Origin: Reyranella sp.
GTDB lineage: Bacteria; Pseudomonadota; Alphaproteobacteria; Reyranellales; Reyranellaceae
Assembly: GCA_019750135.1 (NCBI GenBank)
Contig: JAIEOV010000017.1
Span: 1 to 64,000, forward strand
Direction: 5' to 3'
Length of the DNA: 64,000 nucleotides
Positions 9,401 to 16,829 of the stretch are shown here, piece after piece (positions within the stretch are counted from its first letter, which is position 1; each line of letters opens with the position of its first letter). Under the pieces are notes generated by a model that worked only from the letters and a program-made list of their open reading frames with translations, was not told where the DNA came from and searched no databases. The translations under genes were made by a program, and so were the position numbers.

Positions 9401-10920
9401 ACGCCAATACCCATCTCGGCCTCCGGCCGTTGCGGCGCAACCTTTCCTACTTCGGCGTCGACGTCGACCAGTTGATTGGCGAACACCGGGAGCTGGCGCG
9501 TCAGCTGTTCGGCGAAGTCATCCAGCTGTTTGCGGCGGGCGATCTCGCTCCCCTGCCGCACCGCGTGTTCGACCCCGGCCACATCGCCGACGCTTTCCGC
9601 CTCATGCAGCGCGCCGGCCACATCGGCAAGATCGTGGTGAAAGCGGCCGACCGCACCACCGCCCTGAGCACGGCCGGCGGCCAGTTCCCCGTTGCTGCCG
9701 ATGCCTTGCATGTCGTCATCGGCGGCACCAGCGGTTTCGGCCTGTCGACAGCGGCCTGGTTGGCCGAGCGGGGCGCCACGCGGCTGGTGCTGGCCAGCCG
9801 TGGTGCCCAGATATCGGAAGCCGATCTTCCCAAGGTCGAAGGACTGCGCCGCCGAGGCGTCGAGGTTTTGCTCGAGCGCGTCGATGTCGCCGACGGCCCG
9901 GCGCTGTCGCGCTTCCTGCAGCGCATGGCGGCGCACGGGCCGATCAAGGGCATCGTCCACGCCGCGATGGTGCTCGACGATCGCCTGATCGAAGGCATCG
10001 ATGCCGCGGCAATAGAGACGGTGATGCGGCCCAAGGTTCTTGGCGCGCTCAATCTCGAGCAGGCCGTTGCCGGCCTCGAACTCGACTACCTGCTGTTTTA
10101 CTCGTCCGCCACGACGCTGTTCGGCAATCCCGGCCAGTTCAACTACGTCGCCGCCAACGGCTTCGTCGAAGGCCTGGCGCGCCGGCTGCGCGCGCGCGGC
10201 ATGCCTGCGCTCGCGGTTGCCTGGGGCGGCATCGAGGATGCGGGCTACCTGTCGCGAAACATCGCCGCCGACGCCAATCTCAAGAAGCGGTTCTCGTCGA
10301 GCCTGATCTCGGCGCAGACCGCCCTCGACGGCCTCGACTGGATCCACGACGCCCTCGGCCGTCAGACGACAGCCGGCTGCGCCATCGCCCGCATCGACTG
10401 GGCAATGGCCAAGCGCGAGCTGGCGGCGGTGCGCACGCCGACCTTTGGCGCCATCGGAGCGTCCTCGGGAACGCGGCATGCCGTCGACGGCGCCGCCATC
10501 GTCGAGCGCCTGCGCGCCCTGCCCCCCGACGAGGCGATCGACGCCCTGGTCGACATCGTCGTCGAGGAGATCGCGCGCGTACTGCGCCTGCCGCCCAAGG
10601 AGATCGACCGCCACCGTCCGCTGGCCGAGATCGGCATGGATTCGCTGATGATGCTCGAACTGCGCAACACGGTCGAAGAATCGCTGGGGATCGACCTGCC
10701 GATGATGTCCATCTCGAGCGGCATCACGCCGATGGACGTCGCGCGTCGCGTCCTGCCGCTCATCACCGGCGAGAAGCAGGTGACGCCGCTGGCCGGCACC
10801 CTGATGGCGCTGACGGCCAGCCACGCGGCCGCCGAGGCCGAGGCCACGAATATCGACGAGCAGTACGCCGCGGTCGCCGCCGTGCTCGAGAAAGTCCGTG
10901 AACTGGAGGGCCCCCGATGA
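3469..10920 (+). CDS. Type I polyketide/fatty-acid synthase, KS-AT-DH-(MT-like)-ER-KR-ACP, RkpA-like
   Basis: A 2483-residue single-module synthase. The KS has the full triad (DTACSSS Cys175, His310 in EAHGTGTP, His348 in NIGHLEP). The AT has GHSVGE (Ser621) and YPFHS (His725). The DH has HKVAGMPVFP (His924) and a DSAFH acid near residue 1086. Residues about 1365-1535 look like a methyltransferase remnant without a glycine-rich SAM loop. The ER carries HGGAGAVG (about 1881), the KR GGTSGFG (about 2085) with Tyr2226 in NYVAANG, and the ACP GMDSLM (Ser2392). All reductive domains look intact, so a fully reduced acyl chain is expected. There is no thioesterase. The stop overlaps the next ATG (ATGA), a PLP oxoamine synthase likely to release the chain. 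Domain order and neighbours resemble rhizobial RkpA, a capsule gene. Chain length and AT substrate are unknown. Confidence 0.93.
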   Translation: MQVKSEIAIVGYACRAPGARNSDELWQVLRNNHCAVSWINPERFPTAPFYHPAADQPGRSYTFAAGIIDDVWGFDAAAFGMSPREAEQVDPQHRHLLEVSHDALAHAGIRPSSLAGGETGVYVGASSVDYAARFFADPSMADVHMMTGNSLSIMANRISYAMDLRGPSIAIDTACSSSMVALHLAAEAIRQGTIDTAIVGGVNLLLSPFSYVGFSRATMLSPTGLCRPFDAAADGYVRAEGTIVVVLRSMAAATKARNQIHGVIVGSGMNQDGRTTGLSLPSAESQRRLVERVYDDFAVDPADLLFVEAHGTGTPVGDPIEADALGKGLAQRRAQPLPIGSIKSNIGHLEPVSGLAGLLKSVMALKHGMVPATLHQQSPSPNIPFDELNLRVVDRNWRPAERRGAGLAGINSFGFGGTNAHAILRSNVATAHVVYLRTDTLAPPLLLTAHSPEALPALAKAYDQHWPDAPRAVPEFIAACAHQRDLLSHRVLIRGGTTDEIRLHTQRFAAGEKDAAVMTGQALGNALPVAFLFSGNGAQWAGMGRDAWKGNAHFREALQEIDSQFAKVQDWSIVDLLFDESLAEKLRHASYSQPLLLALQVASVRALEEAGVMPTATLGHSVGEISAAWAAGALSLEQAIDIVIARSRHQETTHGAGGMAALMLSEREARRFLKAVNASGVDVAAINSWRSVTISGPVQEIERVLAAADRVRVSARRLDIDYPFHSTLVEPVRAPLLRELGGLKPLALRRKMISSVTGEAATAEMLGAEHWWHNVRDPVRFEAAFSRLLEDGFKIFVEVGPKPILTSYVRDIQREAGVRGAIIETMNETDGQAAGDPIERAAAKVLLAGGNVDLQRFFGPPPASAVVLPLYPWQHTPFIARPTIEATTVMSPAEHPLLGRRYRLDCFEWFSIVDPVLFTWLQDHKVAGMPVFPATAYAEVMLAAARAVHPDAPLELRDFDIVRPLVFDGRASFETLLRLSPETGLAQFLSRARGGVPDWTLHARGVVGRSPIAGRPIPVPQAAPGTVSVVKPKVYESARALGFDYGPTFQRARHVAFPHPKRAIASLDPPAADTIDTYVIDLTAFDSAFHALFASEEAGVADMPMKPYLPIRFGCVRAFSPGKAAAVAVARTLRQSPSSLLIDIELYDADGQLILTVENARLVDAPADTAPNAQSLTYHMTTWRLDRAGERAAVDCISSTATTSSDEKGAFGEALLLLEAGCLCATWKAFAAKGTEQAASRPASNGEPAPSDWATFLRSALLWHLEYRGLAVDSDGERTLASSCELPDVASIVSSLALRHPTMAAEAASLARIEELLERIVVGDPEVPADLNTAHWRQLATSSSQSVLLRDAVLVDVESAVARGGSDRLVRLFMIGAQHVDAAIDLVEKFANLEITVADLDTDRLEQARLLLADDYPRVRCVPWTDVEAIVTGSMDIACAIDGPSEIAAMTGGLVHVARILRPGAAILAAEPAPNVFWDIIRGTRSKWWSRSANAEFPVGALLTSQEWMDEFQVAGFEDISATPILGDARIGVVVRGLAVQHALPGRLPVDEATIFSWEGDEARSHTISGRLHGHLGERKTATNGDGSPAAVTDIVWLIDVPSSPFEASNALADHLARLAERCRRLAADPARLWVVMDFGEDQHDVSALDLPVWCAVTAAVRVAQNEYAGLQIRCLGLAGPLVDASVESLAEELLAPDGEREIFVGDGHRHVFRVQRGIHDGVSGHPATAETSIVLASRQGHARNGLGWAAEPRREPGPDEIEIAVRATGLNFRDVMWNLRLLPEEALEDGYSGPGLGMECAGTVVRCGAEVDAFQVGDRVVAFAPHAFASHVVAPVFAVSPLPPGMSFEAACSIPVAFLTAYYSLVHLAQIRAGETVLIHGGAGAVGLAAIQIARQRGARIIATAGSDEKRAFLRNLGVDFVCNSRGLSFADEIAEYTGGKGVDIVLNSLAGQAMARSMDCLRPFGRFIELGKRDFYANTHLGLRPLRRNLSYFGVDVDQLIGEHRELARQLFGEVIQLFAAGDLAPLPHRVFDPGHIADAFRLMQRAGHIGKIVVKAADRTTALSTAGGQFPVAADALHVVIGGTSGFGLSTAAWLAERGATRLVLASRGAQISEADLPKVEGLRRRGVEVLLERVDVADGPALSRFLQRMAAHGPIKGIVHAAMVLDDRLIEGIDAAAIETVMRPKVLGALNLEQAVAGLELDYLLFYSSATTLFGNPGQFNYVAANGFVEGLARRLRARGMPALAVAWGGIEDAGYLSRNIAADANLKKRFSSSLISAQTALDGLDWIHDALGRQTTAGCAIARIDWAMAKRELAAVRTPTFGAIGASSGTRHAVDGAAIVERLRALPPDEAIDALVDIVVEEIARVLRLPPKEIDRHRPLAEIGMDSLMMLELRNTVEESLGIDLPMMSISSGITPMDVARRVLPLITGEKQVTPLAGTLMALTASHAAAEAEATNIDEQYAAVAAVLEKVRELEGPR

Positions 10921-12284
10921 GCGCCTACAATCGCACCGGCGCACAGGAGACGGTCGACAAGGTGCGCCATGTCCTGCGTAAGCCCCAGGATGTCGTGGCT
11001 CACCCGAGCCGCACGGGAGGTCAACCGTCCTTTCGCTCGCACAGCTCGGAAACGCGGTTCGACAGGCTGCCCGAGTACGAGATCCTGAAGATCAAGCGCG
11101 CCGTCGGCGACATCAGCGGCATCGCCAGCCCGTTTTACCGCCTGCACGATGGACGCGCCGGCGCTACGACCTCGATCGCCGGCCGCACGATCGTGAATTT
11201 CTCATCATACGACTATCTCGGCCTCAACGGCCACGACGGCGTCGCCGCCGCCGCCAAGACGGCAATCCAGTACTTCGGCACGTCGGTGTCGGGCAGCCGG
11301 TTGTCCGGCGGCGAGCGCCAGATCCATCGCGATCTCGATGCCGCGCTGGCACGACTGCACGGCACCGAGGACGCAGTGGCCTTCGTCAGCGGCCATGCCA
11401 CAAATGTCTCCGTCATCGGCGCGCTGCTCGGGGCGGAGGATCTGATCATCGGCGATGCCGTGGTGCACAACAGCATCATGGAAGGCGCCCGGCTCTCGGG
11501 TGCCAAGCGGATCCTTTGCCCGCACGGCGACTTGGAGGCACTGGAGCGAGCGCTCCGCCTCAACCGCGCCCGCCACCGGCGCGCGCTCGTGGTCGTCGAG
11601 GGGCTCTACGGCATGGACGGCGACATGCCCAACCTAGCCGCCCTGATCAAGCTCAAGCGGCGTTACGACGCGTGGCTGATGGTCGACGAGGCGCATTCGG
11701 TCGGCGTGCTCGGAGCGACCGGCCGCGGCATCGCCGAGGAGCAGGGCATCGATCCGGCCGATGTCGACATCTGGATGGGCACGCTCAGCAAGTCGCTTGC
11801 CGCCATGGGCGGCTACATTGCCGGCTGCCAGCCGCTGATCGACATACTGAGGGATACGACGCCCGGCTTCGTGTTCAGCGTCGGCCTGTCGCCGCCGGTG
11901 GCGGCGGCGGCACATGCCGCCATCGACGTCATGCAGCAGGAGACCTGGCGGCTCGCGAAGTTGCGCGAAAACGGCCGCACTTTCCTGCGCGGCGCGAAGG
12001 CCCGCGGCCTCGATACCGGCCTCAGCATCGGGGCGGCCGTGGTGCCGATCATGATCGGCAATTCTCCGCATGCCGTGATCCTGTCGGAGCGCCTGTTGGA
12101 ACGCGGCTTCAACATCGTGCCTGCCTTCTTCCCGGGGGTGGCCGAAAACCAGGCGCGGTTGCGCTTCTTCCTGACCAGCCAGCATACGTCCGAACAGATC
12201 GACAACGTGCTCGATGCCGTGGTCGAGGAGCTGTCCAAGGTCCGCAACGGCCCGCCCCTCGTCTCCCTGGTCACCAAGCGCTAA
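10917..12284 (+). CDS. PLP-dependent alpha-oxoamine synthase (AONS/SPT/KBL family), RkpG-like
   Basis: The 455-residue protein belongs to fold-type I PLP enzymes that condense an acyl thioester with an amino acid and lose CO2 (8-amino-7-oxononanoate synthase, serine palmitoyltransferase). Visible motifs are SGSRLSGGERQIHRDLD, VDEAHSVGVLGATGRG and GTLSKSLAAMGG, whose Lys292 should bind PLP. An N-terminal extension of about 60 residues precedes the usual fold. The ATG overlaps the PKS stop as ATGA, so the two are translationally coupled. Here it probably takes the acyl chain from the PKS ACP and releases an alpha-aminoketone; the amino acid used cannot be told from the sequence. Context (next to a PKS and an SDR, not to biotin genes) argues against BioF. 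The same order is known for rkpG in rhizobial capsule clusters. Confidence 0.88.
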   Translation: MSAYNRTGAQETVDKVRHVLRKPQDVVAHPSRTGGQPSFRSHSSETRFDRLPEYEILKIKRAVGDISGIASPFYRLHDGRAGATTSIAGRTIVNFSSYDYLGLNGHDGVAAAAKTAIQYFGTSVSGSRLSGGERQIHRDLDAALARLHGTEDAVAFVSGHATNVSVIGALLGAEDLIIGDAVVHNSIMEGARLSGAKRILCPHGDLEALERALRLNRARHRRALVVVEGLYGMDGDMPNLAALIKLKRRYDAWLMVDEAHSVGVLGATGRGIAEEQGIDPADVDIWMGTLSKSLAAMGGYIAGCQPLIDILRDTTPGFVFSVGLSPPVAAAAHAAIDVMQQETWRLAKLRENGRTFLRGAKARGLDTGLSIGAAVVPIMIGNSPHAVILSERLLERGFNIVPAFFPGVAENQARLRFFLTSQHTSEQIDNVLDAVVEELSKVRNGPPLVSLVTKR

Positions 12285-12309
12285 AGTGCGGGCCGGCACG
12301 CGGCTGGCA

Positions 12310-13119
12310 GTGACGGACCCGCACGTGGATTTCAAGGCTATCGTCATCACAGGTGCTTCCAGCGGCATCGGCGCGACGCTGGCGCGACGGCTGAGCGGGC
12401 CCGGCCGCGTGCTTGGCTTGATCGGCCGTAGTCAGCAGCGGCTCGAGGCGGTCGCGGCGGAGTGCACGGCGGCCGGTGCAAGCTGCCGCAGCGCCAGCAT
12501 CGACATCCGCGACACAGCCCGCTTGCGGGGCTTCCTCGACGATTTCGGCCGAGATCACCCCATCGACCTGCTCGTCGCCAATGCCGGCATCCTGGACGGC
12601 CGTCATGGCGATCAGGTCACGGAAACCGGCGAGACGGCGCGGCGCGTCCTGGAGATCAACCTGCTTGCCGCCGTGGATACGGTCCACGCAGTGCTCCCGG
12701 CCATGCGCCGACGCGGCAGCGGCGGCATCATCATCGTCTCATCGCTCGCAGCCTTCGTCCCGCTTGCCGATGCGCCGGCCTATTCGGCTTCCAAGGCCGC
12801 CCTGGTGTCCTACGCGGTGGCGCTTCGCGATGCTGTCGAAGGCGAAGGCGTAAAAGTCATGGCCGCCTGCCCCGGCTTCGTCGCCACGCCCATGGCCGAC
12901 ATCCATCTCGGTCCGCGGCCCGGCGAGATTTCTGCGGACGAGGCGGTAACCCACATCCTCGAGGGGTTTCGGCGCAACAAGGCGCTGGTCGGGTTTCCCT
13001 TGGTTCCCTTCTGGCTGTCGCGCCTCAGCCTTCTCGTTCCAGAGTTCGTCCGCCGACGAGGCGCGCGCGGCACCCGCTTTCACGTCGCCTCGCCGCCACC
13101 CGGCATGGCCCCCGAGTGA
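12310..13119 (+). CDS. Short-chain dehydrogenase/reductase, RkpH-like ketoreductase
   Basis: A classical SDR of about 269 residues with TGASSGIG for NAD(P)H binding, NAG (VANAGIL), and the catalytic Ser plus YSASK. The C-terminus has an arginine-rich tail (RRRGARGTRF). In this operon it most plausibly reduces the aminoketone made by the preceding enzyme to an amino alcohol, as 3-ketosphinganine reductase does; that is inference from context and from the rkpH parallel. No ATG lies at the expected start. In-frame GTG codons exist at 12286, 12310 and 12325; I chose 12310, but 12325 (after ACGGACCC) is equally possible. The gene follows 25 bases after the oxoamine synthase stop, and its own stop overlaps the next start (GTGA). 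Confidence 0.85.
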   Translation: MTDPHVDFKAIVITGASSGIGATLARRLSGPGRVLGLIGRSQQRLEAVAAECTAAGASCRSASIDIRDTARLRGFLDDFGRDHPIDLLVANAGILDGRHGDQVTETGETARRVLEINLLAAVDTVHAVLPAMRRRGSGGIIIVSSLAAFVPLADAPAYSASKAALVSYAVALRDAVEGEGVKVMAACPGFVATPMADIHLGPRPGEISADEAVTHILEGFRRNKALVGFPLVPFWLSRLSLLVPEFVRRRGARGTRFHVASPPPGMAPE

Positions 13120-13853
13120 GTCCGCAGGATCCTCCCGCGCCAGCCACACGCACCAACAGCGGCTGGCTGTCGGCCGCCGAGCAACGCGCCCTCGACTGGT
13201 TGGCGCCCCGCGTCCCGCGATGGTTCACGCCCGACGGCTTGACTGCCGTGGGCCTTGCCGCGGCCATCGTGGCAATGGCGGGCTATGCGCTGGCGCCGCG
13301 TTACCCCTTGGCCTTGTGGTTCGTGAATGTCGCCCTGGTCGTGAACTGGTTCGGCGACTCATTGGACGGAAAGGTGGCCCGGCTGAGGGGCATCGAGCGG
13401 CCGCGCTATGGGTTCTTTCTCGATCAGTCGATCGACATCCTGTCCCAGCTTCTGTTCGCCGTCGGTCTTGCCGCATCGGGTTACATCAGGCCTGAGATCG
13501 TCATGCTGGGACTGGCGACCTATCTGATGATGACCGCGCAGTCCCTCTTGCGGGTACAGGCAACCGGCGTCTTCCACCTGGCCACCGGCGGAATGGGCCT
13601 GACCGAGGTCCGCTGCCTGTTCCTGGTCGGCAACGCCCTCTTCTACTTCGTGCCGCCCTGGCCCTTTACGATCGGCACGACGACCCTGGCCTATCCCGAC
13701 ATCTTCGGCGTCGCCTGGATCGCGACCAATCTCGGCCTCTATGTATCGACGATGATCGCGGAGCTCAGGCGACTCGCTCGAGAGGAGCAACCTTCGCCTA
13801 GAGCCTCGCGCCCAACCGAAGCATCACCACGTTCTGATCGTAGTCGGCGTTGA
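13116..13853 (+). CDS. CDP-alcohol phosphatidyltransferase family protein
   Basis: About 245 residues with several membrane segments and the complete family signature D-x2-D-G-x2-A-R...G-x3-D-x3-D, seen as DSLDGKVARLRG followed by GFFLDQSID. These enzymes transfer a phospho-alcohol or phosphatidyl group from a CDP-linked donor. I start it at the GTG at 13116, which overlaps the SDR stop as GTGA; the ORF-track version begins far upstream in another gene's territory. Being the last coupled gene of the PKS operon, it may attach a phospho-headgroup to the amino alcohol or use that amino alcohol as acceptor. This gene is not part of the rkpAGH set that I know. The last 56 bases overlap the convergent barrel gene. 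Confidence 0.85.
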   Translation: MSPQDPPAPATRTNSGWLSAAEQRALDWLAPRVPRWFTPDGLTAVGLAAAIVAMAGYALAPRYPLALWFVNVALVVNWFGDSLDGKVARLRGIERPRYGFFLDQSIDILSQLLFAVGLAASGYIRPEIVMLGLATYLMMTAQSLLRVQATGVFHLATGGMGLTEVRCLFLVGNALFYFVPPWPFTIGTTTLAYPDIFGVAWIATNLGLYVSTMIAELRRLAREEQPSPRASRPTEASPRSDRSRR

Positions 13854-15126
13854 ACTGATTCGAGGTCCGGTGGATGAATTGATAGGTCGGACCGACGTAG
13901 AAATTCGACGTCGGCAGGTACATGAGGCCGGCGCGGAACGTCCAGTACTGATCGTACTGGTTGCTGGCGCCAGAGCTGAGCGCCGTATAGTCCGCGATCG
14001 CATAGTCGGCATGCCCGTCGAGACGCACGTTCGGGCGCAGATGATAGTTCACGTCGAGCCCAGCAGCGGTGTTGATGTAGGCTGCCGTTCCGGTAAGGGC
14101 GGAATCGTCAACCGTCCGGCGGACGAACGGCTTCACCCAGAGTTCGGGAAGCGGATTCCAATAGCCGATGAGGCCGAAGGTCGGCGTGCTGATGGTCGAG
14201 AACTGGCCGGCGACGTAAGTCTGCTGCATGTAGCCGGCGAAGATCTCGACCGCCGTGATCCCACCCAGGTCGACGATCAAGCCGCCGACGACGTCGAAGC
14301 CGTTGGACGACCGGTCGAGGCCGGATGAATCGAGCTGAAAATATCTGCGCTGATTGAGGCTGCCGCGCACCCAGGCCTCGAAGCCGGGCGAGAACTCGTA
14401 TCCGAAACGCAGCGCTTCGCGCAATTCGTTGCGGTTACGATCGCTGTTGGGAATGACGCCCTGCGCCGGGCCAAGACCATTGTTGAAGAACGCATAATTG
14501 TCGTAGCGGCCGTCGAGGCGAACGTTCAGCCGATTGAACGCCTGGAAGTAGCCGACGTTGGCCGACGTCTGATTGTACACCGTGATCGGCAGTCCTATGC
14601 CGGTGGGCGTGTTGGGCGTGCCGAATTCATCGTGACGCCGGTTCCAGGATGCCCCGCCATAGACGTTCCAGTTGCGCTGGATATCCAGGCGGCCGTCGGC
14701 GCCCACCGACACATCCTGAAAGTTGTTGAGCGGACCATTGTTGCTGTAGAAGCCAAAACCGCCCTTGGCGTAGGCGTTCAGCATGTGATTCGCCCAATCC
14801 GACTTCAGTTCGAGAGTCGGATTGACCAGCTGAATGAAGGAGGCCTGTTTGCCCGTCGCGTTCGACGTCGCGTAGATGTTGTCGTTGAAGACTTCGTCTG
14901 CCTCCAGGTTTGCGAACAGCTTGAACCCGCCGAGACGCACGCCTTTGGCATCATAGTTCTCCGACTCGCGCACCGCCGGGCTGCGTTCGTCCGGCCGCTC
15001 ATAACGCTGTTGAGGCTGGCCGACGGCTCCGGGAACAATCTGCGCCGTCGCTTCCGTGGCCGAAGCTCCGACTGCTATCGCCAAGGCGGCAACACGACAG
15101 ACGAGAGACAGGCGGCCGGTCTTCAT
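13798..15126 (-). CDS. Outer-membrane beta-barrel protein (BBP2/DUF2320-like), first copy
   Basis: A 442-residue protein with a signal peptide (LSLVCRVAALAIAVGASATEATAQ). A long stretch of alternating hydrophobic and polar residues, rich in aromatics, follows, as in large beta-barrels (VFNDNIYATSNATG, GYMQQTYVAGQF, YVGPTYQFIHRT). The pattern matches barrels often encoded in alphaproteobacterial exopolysaccharide clusters, where a role in export or surface attachment is assumed. I use the ATG at 15126 because GGGGAT lies just before it; the ORF-track start is six codons earlier. A paralogue with the same layout (GGFGFY, YELDV-like strands, RLDIR) is encoded at 29943-31298. The C-terminal residue is Leu, not the common Phe. 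It overlaps the preceding convergent gene by 56 bases. Confidence 0.85.
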   Translation of the reverse strand: MKTGRLSLVCRVAALAIAVGASATEATAQIVPGAVGQPQQRYERPDERSPAVRESENYDAKGVRLGGFKLFANLEADEVFNDNIYATSNATGKQASFIQLVNPTLELKSDWANHMLNAYAKGGFGFYSNNGPLNNFQDVSVGADGRLDIQRNWNVYGGASWNRRHDEFGTPNTPTGIGLPITVYNQTSANVGYFQAFNRLNVRLDGRYDNYAFFNNGLGPAQGVIPNSDRNRNELREALRFGYEFSPGFEAWVRGSLNQRRYFQLDSSGLDRSSNGFDVVGGLIVDLGGITAVEIFAGYMQQTYVAGQFSTISTPTFGLIGYWNPLPELWVKPFVRRTVDDSALTGTAAYINTAAGLDVNYHLRPNVRLDGHADYAIADYTALSSGASNQYDQYWTFRAGLMYLPTSNFYVGPTYQFIHRTSNQFNADYDQNVVMLRLGARL

Positions 15127-15295
15127 CAGGATCCCCGAGTTCATTCAAGGCACTGACATAGTAGACGCGAGCAACCACCGTCACTACGGATATGCAGCGT
15201 GTCACCGGATGGCCCCAGGGGTGGGCCATTTCGAAACGCAGGCGCCGCGCGGATTTCCGATTGCTTCGTACGAAATCAGACAGACGCCCCGCCCT

Positions 15296-15925
15296 TCACA
15301 TTGGCGGCGTCAAACCATCCTTGCCCACCAGCAGCCGCGGCGCAGTAAGGCTGCCATCGGCGCCCTTGGTGGCACCGAGGAACACCTTGGCGCCGACCTT
15401 GGCATCGGCGCGATCACCCGGCGCGAACGTGACGATGGGCGTGCCGGGCTTCACCTTGATGGTCTGCGTGCCGTCCTTGTACTTCAGCGTCAAGGTCTGA
15501 CCATCGGGTGCAGCGGCGACCGTCGCCACCGTGGCGTTTGTCATCATGCTCTCAGGCTGCAGGTCCCAGGGATAATGGCCTTCGCCGGAGCCGCGCGCGG
15601 CCTCCGGGAAGATCAACACCTCGAGCGCATTCAAAGATCCGTCCGGCCCCTTCATCGAAGCAATGCCGACGAAGCTGTTCTCCTTGATGTCGGCCAAGGT
15701 CATCGGGCTCACCAGCATCACCGCCCAGTTGTCCGCAAGCTTCACCGGCACTGACGTGCCCTCGCGCGTAGCGATGGTCGCGGTCTTGCCGTCGATTGAC
15801 GCGATCGATCCGCGCAGCCGCGTTGGCGGGCTTGCGGGCGGCGTCTGAGCCAGCGCATCGGCGAGGAATCCCAAGGACGCAACCAGCGCGACCACGCTCG
15901 CCAGCATCGAACGAATGGTTGTCAT
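15296..15925 (-). CDS. Conserved periplasmic protein of unknown function (DUF5666-like)
   Basis: The 209-residue product has a signal peptide (TTIRSMLASVVALVASLGFLADALAQ). Two small repeated domains of the type RGSIASIDGKTATIATREG and DGQTLTLKYKDGTQTIKV follow, suggesting OB-like beta structure. The motif GEGHYPWDLQPESMMTNATV and the C-terminal VGKDGLTPPM are features I recall from a conserved alphaproteobacterial family of unknown function. The start at 15925 is supported by AGGGAG seven bases upstream; the ORF-track version adds about 30 residues before the signal peptide. Nothing ties it directly to the glycan locus, and it may be a bystander. Confidence 0.75.
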   Translation of the reverse strand: MTTIRSMLASVVALVASLGFLADALAQTPPASPPTRLRGSIASIDGKTATIATREGTSVPVKLADNWAVMLVSPMTLADIKENSFVGIASMKGPDGSLNALEVLIFPEAARGSGEGHYPWDLQPESMMTNATVATVAAAPDGQTLTLKYKDGTQTIKVKPGTPIVTFAPGDRADAKVGAKVFLGATKGADGSLTAPRLLVGKDGLTPPM

Positions 15926-16113
15926 CGGACGCTCCCTTCTGTTGTCCGTGGTGCGGGAGCCTGCCACGGTCGCGCCTGCATGACCGGTTACATTTGCGTG
16001 AGCCGGTGCCCGATCCACGTCGTGGCCTGGGCCCTTCAGGCGGCATTAGTCGAGCATGAGATCCATCGACCGAATATCCTCGCCATGGTCCATGCCCGAG
16101 CACCAGGAAGGCC

Positions 16114-16785
16114 CTAGGGCCGCACGGCCTCCACGTATAGCGATTCGCATGCGCGAAATTTATCGTCCACCAGGAGGCGTGGATCTTCGCCCAGCCTGAA
16201 CGCTCGCTTTGTCGGCGACTTGAACCCTGCGCCACCAAGGACCTCCGCCAGCGTCCGAAAGTCATAGTGGAAGCGATGGCCTGACCCGTAGAACAGATCG
16301 TTGATCATCGCCACAGGCCGGTTGACGCCGGTGCGATTGCCGAACTGCTGGTTCGGCATTTCAATTGACTGGCCTTCGAGGTCAGCAATGTAGGCCCGCG
16401 CGTACATCTCGAGGTCGGGAACGACCATCCTTATATAAGCGCCTGGTCGCATGACCCTGTGGCAGTCGGCGAGGAAAGCTTTTGCATCCGCGAGCGCAAG
16501 ATGCTCCAGACAGTGCTCACTGTAGACGCCGCCGACAATCGCGTCGGGCAGGGGCAGACCACGGCGAATGTCGCAGCACATGTCCAAACCTGGCCGCCAC
16601 GAGTAGTCAATGTTCACGAAGTTCGGCTCGATGTTGGGACCGCAACCGACGTTGAGGTAAGAGCCTGCCACTACCCTCGGATAAAACATCTCCTTGCCCC
16701 GCACAATTTGCCCGATGAGCCACTGCACCTTCGAGTAGTCAGTGGGCTTGCGGCTAAGGCTGATGCGGGTTTTGGAGAAGTCCAC
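16114..16785 (-). CDS. SAM-dependent methyltransferase (class I)
   Basis: A 223-residue protein with a Rossmann methyltransferase core: LNVGCGPNIEPNFVNID for SAM binding, SEHCLEHLALADAKAFL and the RPGAYIRMVVPDLE strand after it. Such enzymes often methylate sugars or lipid-linked glycans in surface polysaccharide loci. I place the start at the GTG at 16785, preceded by AGAAGG; the ORF-track start lies inside a decayed upstream gene. Its ribosome-binding region therefore lies in the 3' end of the Ppx/GppA remnant. The substrate is unknown. Confidence 0.8.
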   Translation of the reverse strand: MDFSKTRISLSRKPTDYSKVQWLIGQIVRGKEMFYPRVVAGSYLNVGCGPNIEPNFVNIDYSWRPGLDMCCDIRRGLPLPDAIVGGVYSEHCLEHLALADAKAFLADCHRVMRPGAYIRMVVPDLEMYARAYIADLEGQSIEMPNQQFGNRTGVNRPVAMINDLFYGSGHRFHYDFRTLAEVLGGAGFKSPTKRAFRLGEDPRLLVDDKFRACESLYVEAVRP

Positions 16786-16829
16786 CGGTGAACGCCTTCT
16801 GAAGTTTCTCGTGGTCAAGCGGCGCGGCA

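Noticed and set aside
8275-10944. 889-residue minus-strand ORF
   Set aside because: It lies antisense to the well-supported PKS and has charge-rich, low-structure composition typical of shadow frames in GC-rich DNA.
15209-15229. Hairpin ATGGCCC-loop-GGGCCAT
   Set aside because: The stem is perfect but there is no U-tract, and it lies in a spacer with no clear role, so I did not call it a terminator.
16114-16785. RlmE/FtsJ rRNA methyltransferase, expected after a Ppx/GppA gene
   Set aside because: The methyltransferase has a general class I SAM motif and the sequence does not match RlmE; the neighbour is probably coincidental after rearrangement.
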